Positions 8,302-17,613 of a stretch of DNA of 18,316 nucleotides are shown here, piece by piece. The translations under genes and the position numbers were made by a program. The notes under the pieces are model-generated. The model made no database searches. It saw only the letters and a list, made by a program, of their open reading frames with translations, and was not told where the DNA came from. The stretch is taken from positions 1 to 18,316 of the forward strand of contig NYSW01000103.1 in assembly GCA_002683195.1 (NCBI GenBank). The letters are read 5' to 3'. This DNA is from Phycisphaerae bacterium (GTDB taxonomy: Bacteria > Planctomycetota > Phycisphaerae > Phycisphaerales > SM1A02). Position 1 is the stretch's first letter; every line of letters starts with the position of its first letter.

Positions 8302-9186
8302 TCAGCTTCCGAGGCGTCCTGATTCCCCATCCCGCATCTCGTATCCGTGAGGGAGTTCCCGGCGGCGGGCTCGCTCGCACCACTGCTCCACGATCGATTG
8401 CATCGAAGCCCCGAGCCGTCCCTCGCGGTCGGCGAAGCTTGGCTGCCAGTCGGTGAGTCCGAGAATGTCGTGAGTCACCACGATCTGCCCATGGCATGCA
8501 GGCCCCGCACCACAGCCGATGACTGGAACCGAGACCTCTTCGACCACCATGGCCGAGGTCTCCGGCGTGCTCGCCTCGACCAACACCATGACGGCACCGG
8601 CTTCGACCAGCGCCACGGCATCGTCGACCACCTGACGGGCAGAATCCGCGGTCCGGCCGGCCACGGTGTAACCGCCGTGAAGTTGAGCTTGCTGCGGCAG
8701 ACACCCGACATGAGCGATGGCTGGAATGCCGGCTCGGGCCAGACGGGAGAAAACCGACGAAAAACGAGCATCCGCCTCGAGCTTCACGGCGTCCGCACCG
8801 CCTTCAACCAGGAACCGTCCCGCATTGACGACGGCATCGTCCTCACTCGCGTGATAGCTGAGAAACGGCATGTCTCCGATCACGAACGCATCGGGTGCGC
8901 CGCGGCGCACCGCCCCCGTCAGTGTCACGAGGAAATCCAGCGGCGCGTGCACCGTGCTCGGCTGACCGAGAATCACCTGCGCCGCAGAGTCCCCCACGAG
9001 CAGAACCGGTACTCCAGCTCGCTCGAGCCAGCGGGCGGTGGTGGCGTCGTAGGCGGTGAGGCACGGGAACACCTGCCCCTCTCGCCGCCAACGGCGAAGA
9101 TCTCGAAGGGTCACTCTCCCCGGCAAACCGGAATCGGTGCGGTTCGGAGAATCCGTGGTCGGAGGTTGGCCGGTACCAGTGCTCAT
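8302..9186 (-). CDS. panB: 3-methyl-2-oxobutanoate hydroxymethyltransferase (ketopantoate hydroxymethyltransferase)
   Basis: PanB makes ketopantoate from alpha-ketoisovalerate and methylene-tetrahydrofolate, the first committed step of pantothenate and CoA synthesis, in the cytoplasm. 294 residues, slightly long because of a 24-residue hydrophilic N-terminal tail. Conserved elements: LTAYDATTARWLERAG, metal-binding Asp66 (VGDSAA) and Asp105 (IGDMPF) spaced 39 apart as in E. coli PanB, KLEA at 135-138, HVG at 159-161, likely catalytic Glu204 (VLVEAS), and GCGAGPACHGQIVVTHD (224-240). The last motif has His where many PanBs have Asp before GQ. The gene follows a metallo-beta-lactamase-like gene by 29 bases, and coaD lies one gene further upstream, so two CoA-pathway genes share this cluster. 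No clear ribosome binding site precedes the ATG. Confidence 0.95.
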   Translation of the reverse strand: MSTGTGQPPTTDSPNRTDSGLPGRVTLRDLRRWRREGQVFPCLTAYDATTARWLERAGVPVLLVGDSAAQVILGQPSTVHAPLDFLVTLTGAVRRGAPDAFVIGDMPFLSYHASEDDAVVNAGRFLVEGGADAVKLEADARFSSVFSRLARAGIPAIAHVGCLPQQAQLHGGYTVAGRTADSARQVVDDAVALVEAGAVMVLVEASTPETSAMVVEEVSVPVIGCGAGPACHGQIVVTHDILGLTDWQPSFADREGRLGASMQSIVEQWCERARRRELPHGYEMRDGESGRLGS

Positions 9187-9215
9187 GCGTTCAGTGTAGG
9201 GATACGCCCGTCAGT

Positions 9216-9914
9216 TCAACCCAATCCGAACCTTCGAGTGGGGTTGAAGACCAGATTGTCGCGCCCGAGAACGAGTTGATCCGCAATTTCCACCGCCTCC
9301 TTGAAACTCTCCTGAGCCTGCTCAAGGTCCGCGACGTGAGGCAGAACCACCCCCTGCTCGAGATGCTCGACCGTTGGAATGGCGTCGCCACAGATCAGGA
9401 TCGTCGTTCGTGGCATCGGGAGTAGCAGACCACAGAGTCCCGGGGTCACACCGGGCAGGGGGAAGAGGTCCACGCCATCGGCGAGTCGATCCGGCGCCGC
9501 GCCACAACGGGCCACGACCTGCGATTCGATCTCGAGCAGGCGATCCGACTCCGGATCAAGTTCATCCTCGTCATCCAGTTCTCGGCGCCGGGTCTGGATC
9601 ACTTCGCGATAGGCATCACGTTCGGCCTCGCCTACATGCCAGCGAGCATCAGTGAAGAGGCCGAGCCCCCGTCTTCGATCCGGCCGAAGATCGGTCAGAA
9701 ACACGTCGGTGATGGCCGATGGCTCCAGCCCCATCCGTTCGTCCAGTCGCTGGCGAAGATGATCCGGAGGGAGCGAAGGATCCACCAGAATCCGCTGCTC
9801 ACCGAGCGTCAACAGGCTGGTGGTGGCATGCCCCGGGCGACGATCCCCCGCTTCTCCACGGAGTGGGTGCGATGAGAGAGCGCCGAGAGAAACGATGCGA
9901 ACGTCGATGGACAT
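9216..9914 (-). CDS. Metallo-beta-lactamase-fold protein lacking the metal-binding histidines (probable pseudo-enzyme)
   Basis: 232 residues. The layout follows the MBL fold: an early strand and loop (HATTSLLTLGEQRILVDPSLPP, about 29-50), then VFLTDLRPDRRRGL (71-84) at the position of the usual LTHxHxDHxxGL, FPLPGVTPGL (151-160) at the usual PGHTPGH, and ILICGDA (172-178) at the GDA motif. The histidines are replaced: HxHxDH reads D75-x-R77-x-D79-R80, and the later His is Val156. Only the aspartates remain, so zinc hydrolysis seems impossible in the standard way. A long charged insert lies at about 97-135. It may act as a binding or scaffold protein, or use another chemistry. It sits between coaD and panB, 57 and 29 bases away, so a link to CoA metabolism is possible but unproven. 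Fold call rests on motif alignment by eye. Confidence 0.72.
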   Translation of the reverse strand: MSIDVRIVSLGALSSHPLRGEAGDRRPGHATTSLLTLGEQRILVDPSLPPDHLRQRLDERMGLEPSAITDVFLTDLRPDRRRGLGLFTDARWHVGEAERDAYREVIQTRRRELDDEDELDPESDRLLEIESQVVARCGAAPDRLADGVDLFPLPGVTPGLCGLLLPMPRTTILICGDAIPTVEHLEQGVVLPHVADLEQAQESFKEAVEIADQLVLGRDNLVFNPTRRFGLG

Positions 9915-9971
9915 CAGGACGGGTCTTTGTGCACGGGGTCAGGTCGAAGAAAAAAGAGAAACGTCGGGCGG

Positions 9972-10532
9972 TCAATCAGGAAGCGGGTCGGCTCGAATCG
10001 CGCCGAACGGATGCCCGGGATCGGACTGCTTTCGTCGAATCGCCTCGAGGACCACCGGGGGTACGAACGTGGCCAGTTGATCAAGGGTCGCCCCGAGCCC
10101 GGCCATCTGGCGAATCAGGCTGCTCGAGGTGTAGGCGTATTCATCTCCGGACACGATGAAGACCGTTTCGATTCCCGCGATCTTGCGATTCGTGATGGCC
10201 AACTGGGACTCGCCGGCAAGATCGGTCACGTTGCGGATGCCTCGAATCATTGCACAAGCCCCGACCTTGCGGGCAAAATCAACCGTGAGACCTTCGTACG
10301 TCTCGACCCGGATCTGGGCGGATTCGGAATCGACGATCTCTCGGATCCCCTGCTCCGCCATCTGAACCCGCTCCTCCATGGTGAAGAGCGGTTGCTTGTC
10401 CGGATTCCGACCGATCGCGACCACGATGTCGTCGAACATTCCCCGGACCCTCGACAGGACATCGAGATGTCCAAGGGTGATCGGGTCGAATGAACCCGTG
10501 TAGATCGCGCGATGGATGCGTTGCTCGTTCAC
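9972..10532 (-). CDS. coaD: Phosphopantetheine adenylyltransferase
   Basis: CoaD transfers AMP from ATP to 4'-phosphopantetheine, giving dephospho-CoA, the penultimate step of CoA synthesis. 186 residues, longer than the usual 160 owing to a C-terminal tail rich in Pro and Asp. The nucleotidyltransferase motif reads YTGSFDPITLGH (11-22). Further matches are VVAIGRNPDKQPLF, IRGIRNVTDLAGESQLAITNR and TSSSLIRQMAGLG, all in the expected order. The residue equivalent to E. coli Thr10 is Ser here, and the usual Tyr-Glu pair after the RGLR motif reads Gly-Glu. The start is GTG at 10532; a clear ribosome binding site is missing. It is the first gene of the long minus-strand run, 300 bases after the terminator of the upstream gene, so a promoter should lie in between. 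Confidence 0.95.
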   Translation of the reverse strand: MNEQRIHRAIYTGSFDPITLGHLDVLSRVRGMFDDIVVAIGRNPDKQPLFTMEERVQMAEQGIREIVDSESAQIRVETYEGLTVDFARKVGACAMIRGIRNVTDLAGESQLAITNRKIAGIETVFIVSGDEYAYTSSSLIRQMAGLGATLDQLATFVPPVVLEAIRRKQSDPGHPFGAIRADPLPD

Positions 10533-10827
10533 GGGTCCAATTGTACGGCCGCAGGGGCCGTCCGACCGTCATGAATCCACCTCCCGGCGCCGGAACCTTC
10601 CGAATCCACCTCCAGGACTTGATACTCCCGGGGGGAATCCCATCCTCAACTGTCGTCAAGTTCGCTCTCGCCGAGGAACATGGACGGCCGGTGATTTCGA
10701 TCGGAGCGGCGAACGTCGCGGTCCGGACCAGATCGCCGGATCGTCCGCCTCGGCTCGCCAGGAACCCTGGATCGGCCCCGCAACGGTTTTGCCTCCCCGT
10801 TCGGGGCCACTCCATGCGCTGAACATG
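10533..10827. other. Intergenic region upstream of coaD, no confident gene
   Basis: About 295 bases between coaD and the terminator of the AhpD-like gene. It should hold the coaD promoter; a TTGACG hexamer occurs on the minus strand near 10650 but with no matching -10 at normal spacing. A plus-strand ORF of 83 codons (10571-10822) crosses it but resembles no family I know and lacks a ribosome binding site, so it is not called. Confidence 0.4.
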
Positions 10828-10864
10828 AAAAAGGCCCCGAGGTGGTCTCACCACCTCGGGGCCT
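10828..10864 (-). terminator. Strong intrinsic terminator of the AhpD-like gene
   Basis: A perfect 15-base-pair stem (arms 10832-10846 and 10850-10864, AGGCCCCGAGGTGGT and its complement) with a three-base loop. On the minus strand it is followed at once by TTTTT (10832-10828). It lies 27 bases after the stop at 10892. The plus-strand side shows only CTTTG, so it mainly serves minus-strand transcription and separates the acyl module from the coaD cluster. Confidence 0.9.
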
Positions 10865-10891
10865 CTTTGATCGATCGAATCAGTTCGGTCT

Positions 10892-11422
10892 TCAGGTTCC
10901 CGCCGCCTCCGGAACCGCCGGAAAGTCGAGTTCCGTCCGATTCACGTGGTTGAAGGTGTTGGTGAAGGTCATCCAGGAGATCACCGCCACGACCTCGACC
11001 ACGGCGTCGTCACCGAAGCCTGCAGCCCGGAATGACTCCATTTCCGAATCTTCGACCCAGCCGTTGCGTTCGAGGATCGCATCGACGAATGAAAGAAGGG
11101 CTGATTCCCGATTCGTGGTCCCTTCACCGCGCCGATAGGAGATCGCAGCGTCGGAGTCGACGCCGTGGTTCGAGGCGATCTTGGTGTGGGCGGCGAGGCA
11201 GTACTCACATCCGTTGCGCTCGGAAACCCGAAGCATGACCGCTTCAGTCTCGGCCGGGGAGAGGGACTCGCTCTTGGAGATGGCGCCGCTCAACGCCATC
11301 AATCCTTCCATGACCGTCGGGTTGTTCGCCATGGCCTTGAAAATGTTGAACGGCGCTGCGTTGAGAGTCTCAGCGGCAACACCTTCCGTGGCATGGGCTT
11401 CAATGGGCTTGAGACGGGTCAT
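10892..11422 (-). CDS. Carboxymuconolactone decarboxylase / AhpD-like peroxidase family protein
   Basis: 176 residues. The start at 11422 is set by AGGAG six bases upstream. The sequence ETEAVMLRVSERNGCEYCLAAH holds the family's redox signature: a glutamate (E60) about 12 residues before Cys72-x-x-Cys75-x-x-x-His79. AhpD-like proteins use this CxxC and His to reduce hydroperoxides or partner peroxiredoxins; many family members of this length are called peroxidase-related. The C-terminal region (ISWMTFTNTFNHVNRTELDFP, about 145-168) also fits the family. It lies 142 bases downstream of the second dehydratase, on the same strand, and ends at a strong terminator. It might protect lipids made by the neighbours, but that is only suggested by position. 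Confidence 0.88.
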   Translation of the reverse strand: MTRLKPIEAHATEGVAAETLNAAPFNIFKAMANNPTVMEGLMALSGAISKSESLSPAETEAVMLRVSERNGCEYCLAAHTKIASNHGVDSDAAISYRRGEGTTNRESALLSFVDAILERNGWVEDSEMESFRAAGFGDDAVVEVVAVISWMTFTNTFNHVNRTELDFPAVPEAAGT

Positions 11423-11564
11423 GATCGACTCCTGTGGATTTCCTGAAGAAAAGGCTGCGGAGCGACCAAGGCTCTTCGCGGCCACGGACCATCAATGAAC
11501 AAAACCGGGTTCGGAATCACCACCGACTCGGATGCGAAAGACCTCCGCCGACATCGAATCCTGA

Positions 11565-12083
11565 TCAGTCGTCGATGAAGCGATCGAGTCCCGCCGCGAC
11601 CAGAATCTGGCGGAAGTTGTCGCTGAAAACGAAGTTGTGCTCTGGAAACTCCCGGCCACCCAGATTGTTGTCGAGATGGCTGAACATGAGATCGATTCGA
11701 CCGATCTCCTGCCAGGTTCCCTTCGCATGATCGAGCCTTGCCACCACTCCGCGAGTGCTCGCTCCGGCGGCATCCATCCGTTCGATCGTCGCCTGATACC
11801 GAAGACACTGCCCCGGCACCGCGTCCTCATCGAGTTCGACCTTCGAAACCTTGGCCAGAACCACCTTCTCACGGAAACGGTTCACCGATCCCACGAGAAT
11901 CCCTGCGGTCTGGGCCATGCCTTCGATCACCAGGCTTCCCGGCATCACCGGCTGCGGTGGCTGTCCGTCGGATCCGTCGAAGTGATCATGAAACAACTCC
12001 TCCGAAGAGGAGAGGTTCTTGACGGCTTCGAGGCGGGTGCCCTCCTCGAAGTCGGTGATGGTGTCGATCCACATCCAACGCAT
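11565..12083 (-). CDS. Atypical 3-hydroxyacyl-ACP dehydratase (FabA/FabZ hotdog family)
   Basis: 172 residues from the ATG at 12083 (GGGG about 10 bases upstream; ATG at 12074 is also possible). It shows the hotdog dehydratase core: ELFHDHF with catalytic His34, then VMPGSLVIEGMAQ with Glu54. Normal FabZ has 14 residues between these two; here there are 20, because SDGQPPQ-like residues are inserted between HF and PVMPG. The VMPGSL wording is closer to FabA and polyketide-type dehydratases than to FabZ. After the core (ending FSHLDN, about 136) comes a C-terminal extension of about 35 residues (REFPEHNFVFSDNFRQIL). It lies 34 bases after the ACP gene. It likely dehydrates a 3-hydroxyacyl chain on that ACP, though a binding or non-catalytic role is possible. 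Confidence 0.85.
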   Translation of the reverse strand: MRWMWIDTITDFEEGTRLEAVKNLSSSEELFHDHFDGSDGQPPQPVMPGSLVIEGMAQTAGILVGSVNRFREKVVLAKVSKVELDEDAVPGQCLRYQATIERMDAAGASTRGVVARLDHAKGTWQEIGRIDLMFSHLDNNLGGREFPEHNFVFSDNFRQILVAAGLDRFIDD

Positions 12084-12117
12084 GAACGCAAGGCCCCGAA
12101 GAGACTGATGCCTGAGC

Positions 12118-12510
12118 TCAAGCGGAAAGCTTGCGTTCAATGAAGTCGACGAGGCTGGACACGGTGAAGACTTCCGAAAGCTGGTCGACCCGTCGGTCAC
12201 CTTCGAGCTTCGCGAAGTCCATGTGCGGCATCTTCTCGCGCAGGATCTCCATCGCCTTGTCGGTGAGCTTCCCGTCTTCCACGAGCGTCGCATCCGACAT
12301 CAGGTTCTCGGGGAAAAGCTCGCCCTGATCGATCTTGATCGAGAACTCCTGTTCCAGCTTGAAGCTGATATCCAGAAAATCGATCGACTCGGCGCCGAGA
12401 TCGCCAATGAGGGTGGCGTCCATGGTCACGTCCTCGGGATCAGCCCCGAGGGCATTTTCCAGAACGTCCTTGACCTTCTCAAAAATCTCGTCGCGGCTGG
12501 TGACCGCCAT
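12118..12510 (-). CDS. Acyl carrier protein with a ~45-residue insertion
   Basis: 130 residues from the ATG at 12510, preceded by AAGGAG at 6-7 bases. Residues 7-60 align with ordinary ACPs: EIFEKVKDVLENALG, then DLGAESIDFLDI with phosphopantetheine-bearing Ser42, then KLEQEFSIKI. The usual DSL is ESI. The last helix (FTVSSLVDFIERKL, 115-128) is also standard. Between them, where E. coli ACP has a short loop and helix III, there are about 45 extra residues (about 66-111), charged and probably helical (KLTDKAMEILREKM, then DFAKLEGDRRVDQ). The protein would carry acyl intermediates for the two flanking dehydratases. The insertion may recognise dedicated partner enzymes. It acts in the cytoplasm. 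Confidence 0.9.
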   Translation of the reverse strand: MAVTSRDEIFEKVKDVLENALGADPEDVTMDATLIGDLGAESIDFLDISFKLEQEFSIKIDQGELFPENLMSDATLVEDGKLTDKAMEILREKMPHMDFAKLEGDRRVDQLSEVFTVSSLVDFIERKLSA

Positions 12511-12599
12511 GGTCGACTCCTTTCCAGTCACGCCCATTCTCTGGACGTGCCGGAGGTTTGAAGAGGGATGCGGGAAAGGTCTCCCACCCCAGTTTCCTG

Positions 12600-13040
12600 T
12601 CAGGCCGACGAACCTTCGCCGACGGATGTCCCCACCGCAACGCTTGCGGTGCGAACGGGACGCATTGTAAAGCGACCGGACACCGCGGTGTCGGCATCCT
12701 TCAAATCGATTCCTGGTGCCAGGACCACTCCCTGACCTCGAAAGGTCGCAAGGCCATCCTCGAGCTTCTTCAACTCGACTTCGACCCGAAGCGACTCGCC
12801 CGGGCTGACGAAGGTGCCGTATCGGAGGGCCTTGACGCCCCCGAGGACGAAACGCCCTTGCTCTGCCGGCAGAAGGGTTCGTGCCGCCTGCACCATCGCC
12901 TCGATCATGAACACTCCCGGCAGAACCGGAAAACTCGGGAAGTGGTCAGCCAGATACTCCTCTGCCAACGTCACAGCTTTGACCGCGACCACTCGGGTCT
13001 CGGACCGCTCCACCACCTGATCGATCAGACGAAATCGCAT
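12600..13040 (-). CDS. fabZ: FabZ-like 3-hydroxyacyl-ACP dehydratase
   Basis: 146 residues from the ATG at 13040, the usual FabZ length. MRFRLIDQVVE is a common start for this family, which is why this ATG is chosen even without a clear ribosome binding site. The active-site loop DHFPSFPVLPGVFMIEAMVQ (32-51) has catalytic His33 and Glu47, spaced 14 as in FabZ. The central strand region (FVLGGVKALRYGTFVSPGESLRVEVEL) is typical. It removes water from 3-hydroxyacyl-ACP in fatty-acid elongation. It is the first gene of the minus-strand acyl module, 89 bases ahead of the ACP gene. No ketosynthase, ketoreductase or enoyl reductase gene is next to it. It is probably transcribed from the divergent region shared with ftsK. 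Confidence 0.9.
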   Translation of the reverse strand: MRFRLIDQVVERSETRVVAVKAVTLAEEYLADHFPSFPVLPGVFMIEAMVQAARTLLPAEQGRFVLGGVKALRYGTFVSPGESLRVEVELKKLEDGLATFRGQGVVLAPGIDLKDADTAVSGRFTMRPVRTASVAVGTSVGEGSSA

Positions 13041-13350
13041 GGCGGAGGAGAATAGCGAGTCCCGGCGGGTCAGATGCAAGCGATGCCGATCTCGCTCTTG
13101 GGCGGCAGATCGGTATTCTACGCCGGCCCTAGTGTTATCAGACCTTTCTTCGGCCGCCAGAGCGGGCCCCGGAAATCAGGTTTCGAGCCCCTGAGCCCCT
13201 CATAAGGGGCCCAAACACCAGAAATAAGGGGCCAAGACCGAGCGATTCCTCCCGATACCCCGCCAAACGTGGCCTTCAGACGAGCCAGCCGGCCCTCGCC
13301 CATCGCCAATCATGCGGCTGGAGGGCCAGAAACGCCGATACCTCTGGGTC
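13041..13350. other. Divergent intergenic region between fabZ and ftsK
   Basis: About 310 bases that should carry promoters for both divergent units. A TATTCT hexamer (13114-13119) resembles a -10 box but has no good -35 at normal spacing. The main structure is a set of GCCCCT elements described separately. If ftsK starts at the in-frame ATG at 13312 instead of 13351, the region is 39 bases shorter. Confidence 0.5.
13185..13233. repeat. Cluster of tandem and inverted GCCCCT elements in the fabZ/ftsK promoter region
   Basis: GAGCCCCT occurs twice in tandem (13185-13192 and 13193-13200). It is followed by the inverted form within ATAAGGGGCC at 13202-13211 and again at 13224-13233, exactly 22 bases apart, about two helical turns. 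The inner pair GCCCCT-CATA-AGGGGC (13195-13210) is a perfect stem with a four-base loop. This could be an operator for a dimeric regulator or an RNA hairpin. Confidence 0.5.
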
Positions 13351-15963
<2,613 letters not shown>

Positions 15964-16000
15964 GTCGGAATCCAATCGACGACCCCACAGGATTTTCCAG

Positions 16001-16037
16001 CGCCGCCCCGCCGATTCTCGACGGGGCGGCGTCATTT
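16001..16037 (+). terminator. Intrinsic terminator after ftsK
   Basis: The stem CGCCGCCCCG (16001-16010) pairs perfectly with CGGGGCGGCG (16022-16031) across an 11-base loop, followed by TCATTTTC. It lies 37 bases after the ftsK stop. The U-tract is interrupted, so efficiency may be moderate. Confidence 0.75.
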
Positions 16038-16173
16038 TCGGACGACACAGCCGGAAACCGGAGATGTTCTTCCGATCGACGACCGATTTTCGTCGGGTTC
16101 TGGAAACGAACCGGTCGCTCAAGGTGTCCAACCCGCGATACTGGGCAAGCAGCCTCTTCCTCTGGAGTTCTCC

Positions 16174-17595
16174 GTGTCGAAATCAACCATGCCCGGGGTG
16201 ATCACCTGTCTCTTCCTCTGCGGCCCCGCCGCGGTCCTGGCCGGAGACGACTGCCCCAAGGGGACGGATTGCGACCTGGTCTATTCCTGCCATCCGGGTC
16301 TGCATGGTGTGCTCGAAGGGGGGCCTCGACTGGTCCCCTCGGTGGCGCCCTCCCCCCTCGCCGGCGGCGTCGAGGGGGTGGAGACGATCCTGCTCAACGG
16401 TGACCCTTCGAATCGAGTCGATCTGGTCTTCGTCGGCGATGGATACCTCGAACCCGAGTTGTCCGCGTACGCCCCACGGTGCGTCGCGGCCCTCGAGGCG
16501 CTCTTCGACGAGGAGCCCTTCACGTCCTACCGCCCCTTCTTCAACGCTCATCGCGTGGACGTCGTCTCCGCGGAGAGTGGCGTCGACAACGACCCGGTCG
16601 AAGGCATCGATCGCAACACCGCACTCGGAATGGCGTTCTGGTGCGGCGGGACGGAACGCCTGCTCTGCGTGAGCGTCGCCGCCGCCGAACAGGCCGCCGC
16701 CGCGGCTCCCGACGTGGATCAGATCTTCGCCGTCGCCAACAGCACGAAGTACGGCGGCGCCGGATACAGCGGAAACGACATCGGAACGTTCTCGAGCGAC
16801 AACTCGGCGAGCCTGCAGGTCGCGATCCACGAACTCGGACACTCTCTCGGCAATCTGGCCGACGAGTATCACTATGGGGGCGGTTCGACCTGGACCGGGA
16901 CCGAGCCGTCCACCGCCAACATCTCGACCCTCGAAGCCGATGAGATGGCGGGCTCATCCGCGAAGTGGTTTCGCTGGTTGGGTTTCGTGCAGCCGGGAGT
17001 CGGCGGTCACGACACTTTCGAAGGTGCGGGCTACCACGAGTTCGGACTCTTTCGTCCGACCGCGAACTCGATGATGCGGGAACTCAACCAACGATTCAAC
17101 ATGCCCGGGCGCGAAGCGCTGATCATCGAATTCTCGAAGGTGGTCGACCTCATCGAAGATCGCATCCCCGCCGATTCGATCGTTCCAGCGGACGCCATCG
17201 CGTCGGTCGTGGCGGTCGAACCGCTTCACGGCCTCGACTACCGATGGGAACACGACGGGATCGAGATTCCGAACGCCACGACCTCGATGCTCGACCTCGC
17301 CACCATCGCCACGCTCGAGGATGGCGATCTGATCTCCGTCATCGTCACCGATTCCACCGACATGGTCCGGGACGAGGCGGCGCGGGCCGACTGGATGACC
17401 GACCGCATGGACTGGATCGTCTCCGCACCATCGGCTCCCGATCCGGATCTGAACGGCGACGGGCGAGTCGACGGGGCCGACCTGGGAATCATGCTTCTGT
17501 ATTGGGGTAGCTCTGGCACCCCGGGTGACCTGGACGGCGACGGCCAGGTGGGAGGCCCGGATCTGGGAATCATGCTCGCAGGCTGGACCGGCTGA
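16174..17595 (+). CDS. Secreted M64-like zinc metalloprotease with C-terminal dockerin repeats
   Basis: 473 residues. The GTG start at 16174 has GGAG six bases upstream. A signal peptide (1-23) ends in AVLA before GDDC. The catalytic domain (about 68-330) starts with ETILLNGDPSNRVDLVFVGDGY, which matches the opening of peptidase M64 (IgA peptidase-like) domains. The zinc motif HELGHSLGNLADEY (219-232) fits the M64 pattern HExGH followed by DEY. NSMMRELNQRFNMPGREAL (298-316) follows as a likely Met-turn region. The C-terminus (423-473) has two calcium-loop repeats, DLNGDGRVDGADL and DLDGDGQVGGPDL, each followed by GIM and a WG/WTG ending, as in dockerin type I modules common on exported planctomycete proteins. 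Two cysteines near the N-terminus may form a disulfide. The protein is probably exported; the substrate is unknown. Confidence 0.88.
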   Translation: MSKSTMPGVITCLFLCGPAAVLAGDDCPKGTDCDLVYSCHPGLHGVLEGGPRLVPSVAPSPLAGGVEGVETILLNGDPSNRVDLVFVGDGYLEPELSAYAPRCVAALEALFDEEPFTSYRPFFNAHRVDVVSAESGVDNDPVEGIDRNTALGMAFWCGGTERLLCVSVAAAEQAAAAAPDVDQIFAVANSTKYGGAGYSGNDIGTFSSDNSASLQVAIHELGHSLGNLADEYHYGGGSTWTGTEPSTANISTLEADEMAGSSAKWFRWLGFVQPGVGGHDTFEGAGYHEFGLFRPTANSMMRELNQRFNMPGREALIIEFSKVVDLIEDRIPADSIVPADAIASVVAVEPLHGLDYRWEHDGIEIPNATTSMLDLATIATLEDGDLISVIVTDSTDMVRDEAARADWMTDRMDWIVSAPSAPDPDLNGDGRVDGADLGIMLLYWGSSGTPGDLDGDGQVGGPDLGIMLAGWTG

Positions 17596-17613
17596 TTCAC
17601 CAACCCTTCGCAC

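Noticed and set aside
8141..8704. Upstream extension of the htrA frame giving a 685-residue protein
   Set aside because: The added part overlaps panB in another frame, is Arg/Gly-rich without domain character, and lies ahead of a normal signal sequence starting at 8140.
10571..10822. Plus-strand ORF of 83 codons upstream of the terminator
   Set aside because: No ribosome binding site, no recognisable family, mixed third-position base use, and it runs into the terminator hairpin; it looks like chance in GC-rich DNA.
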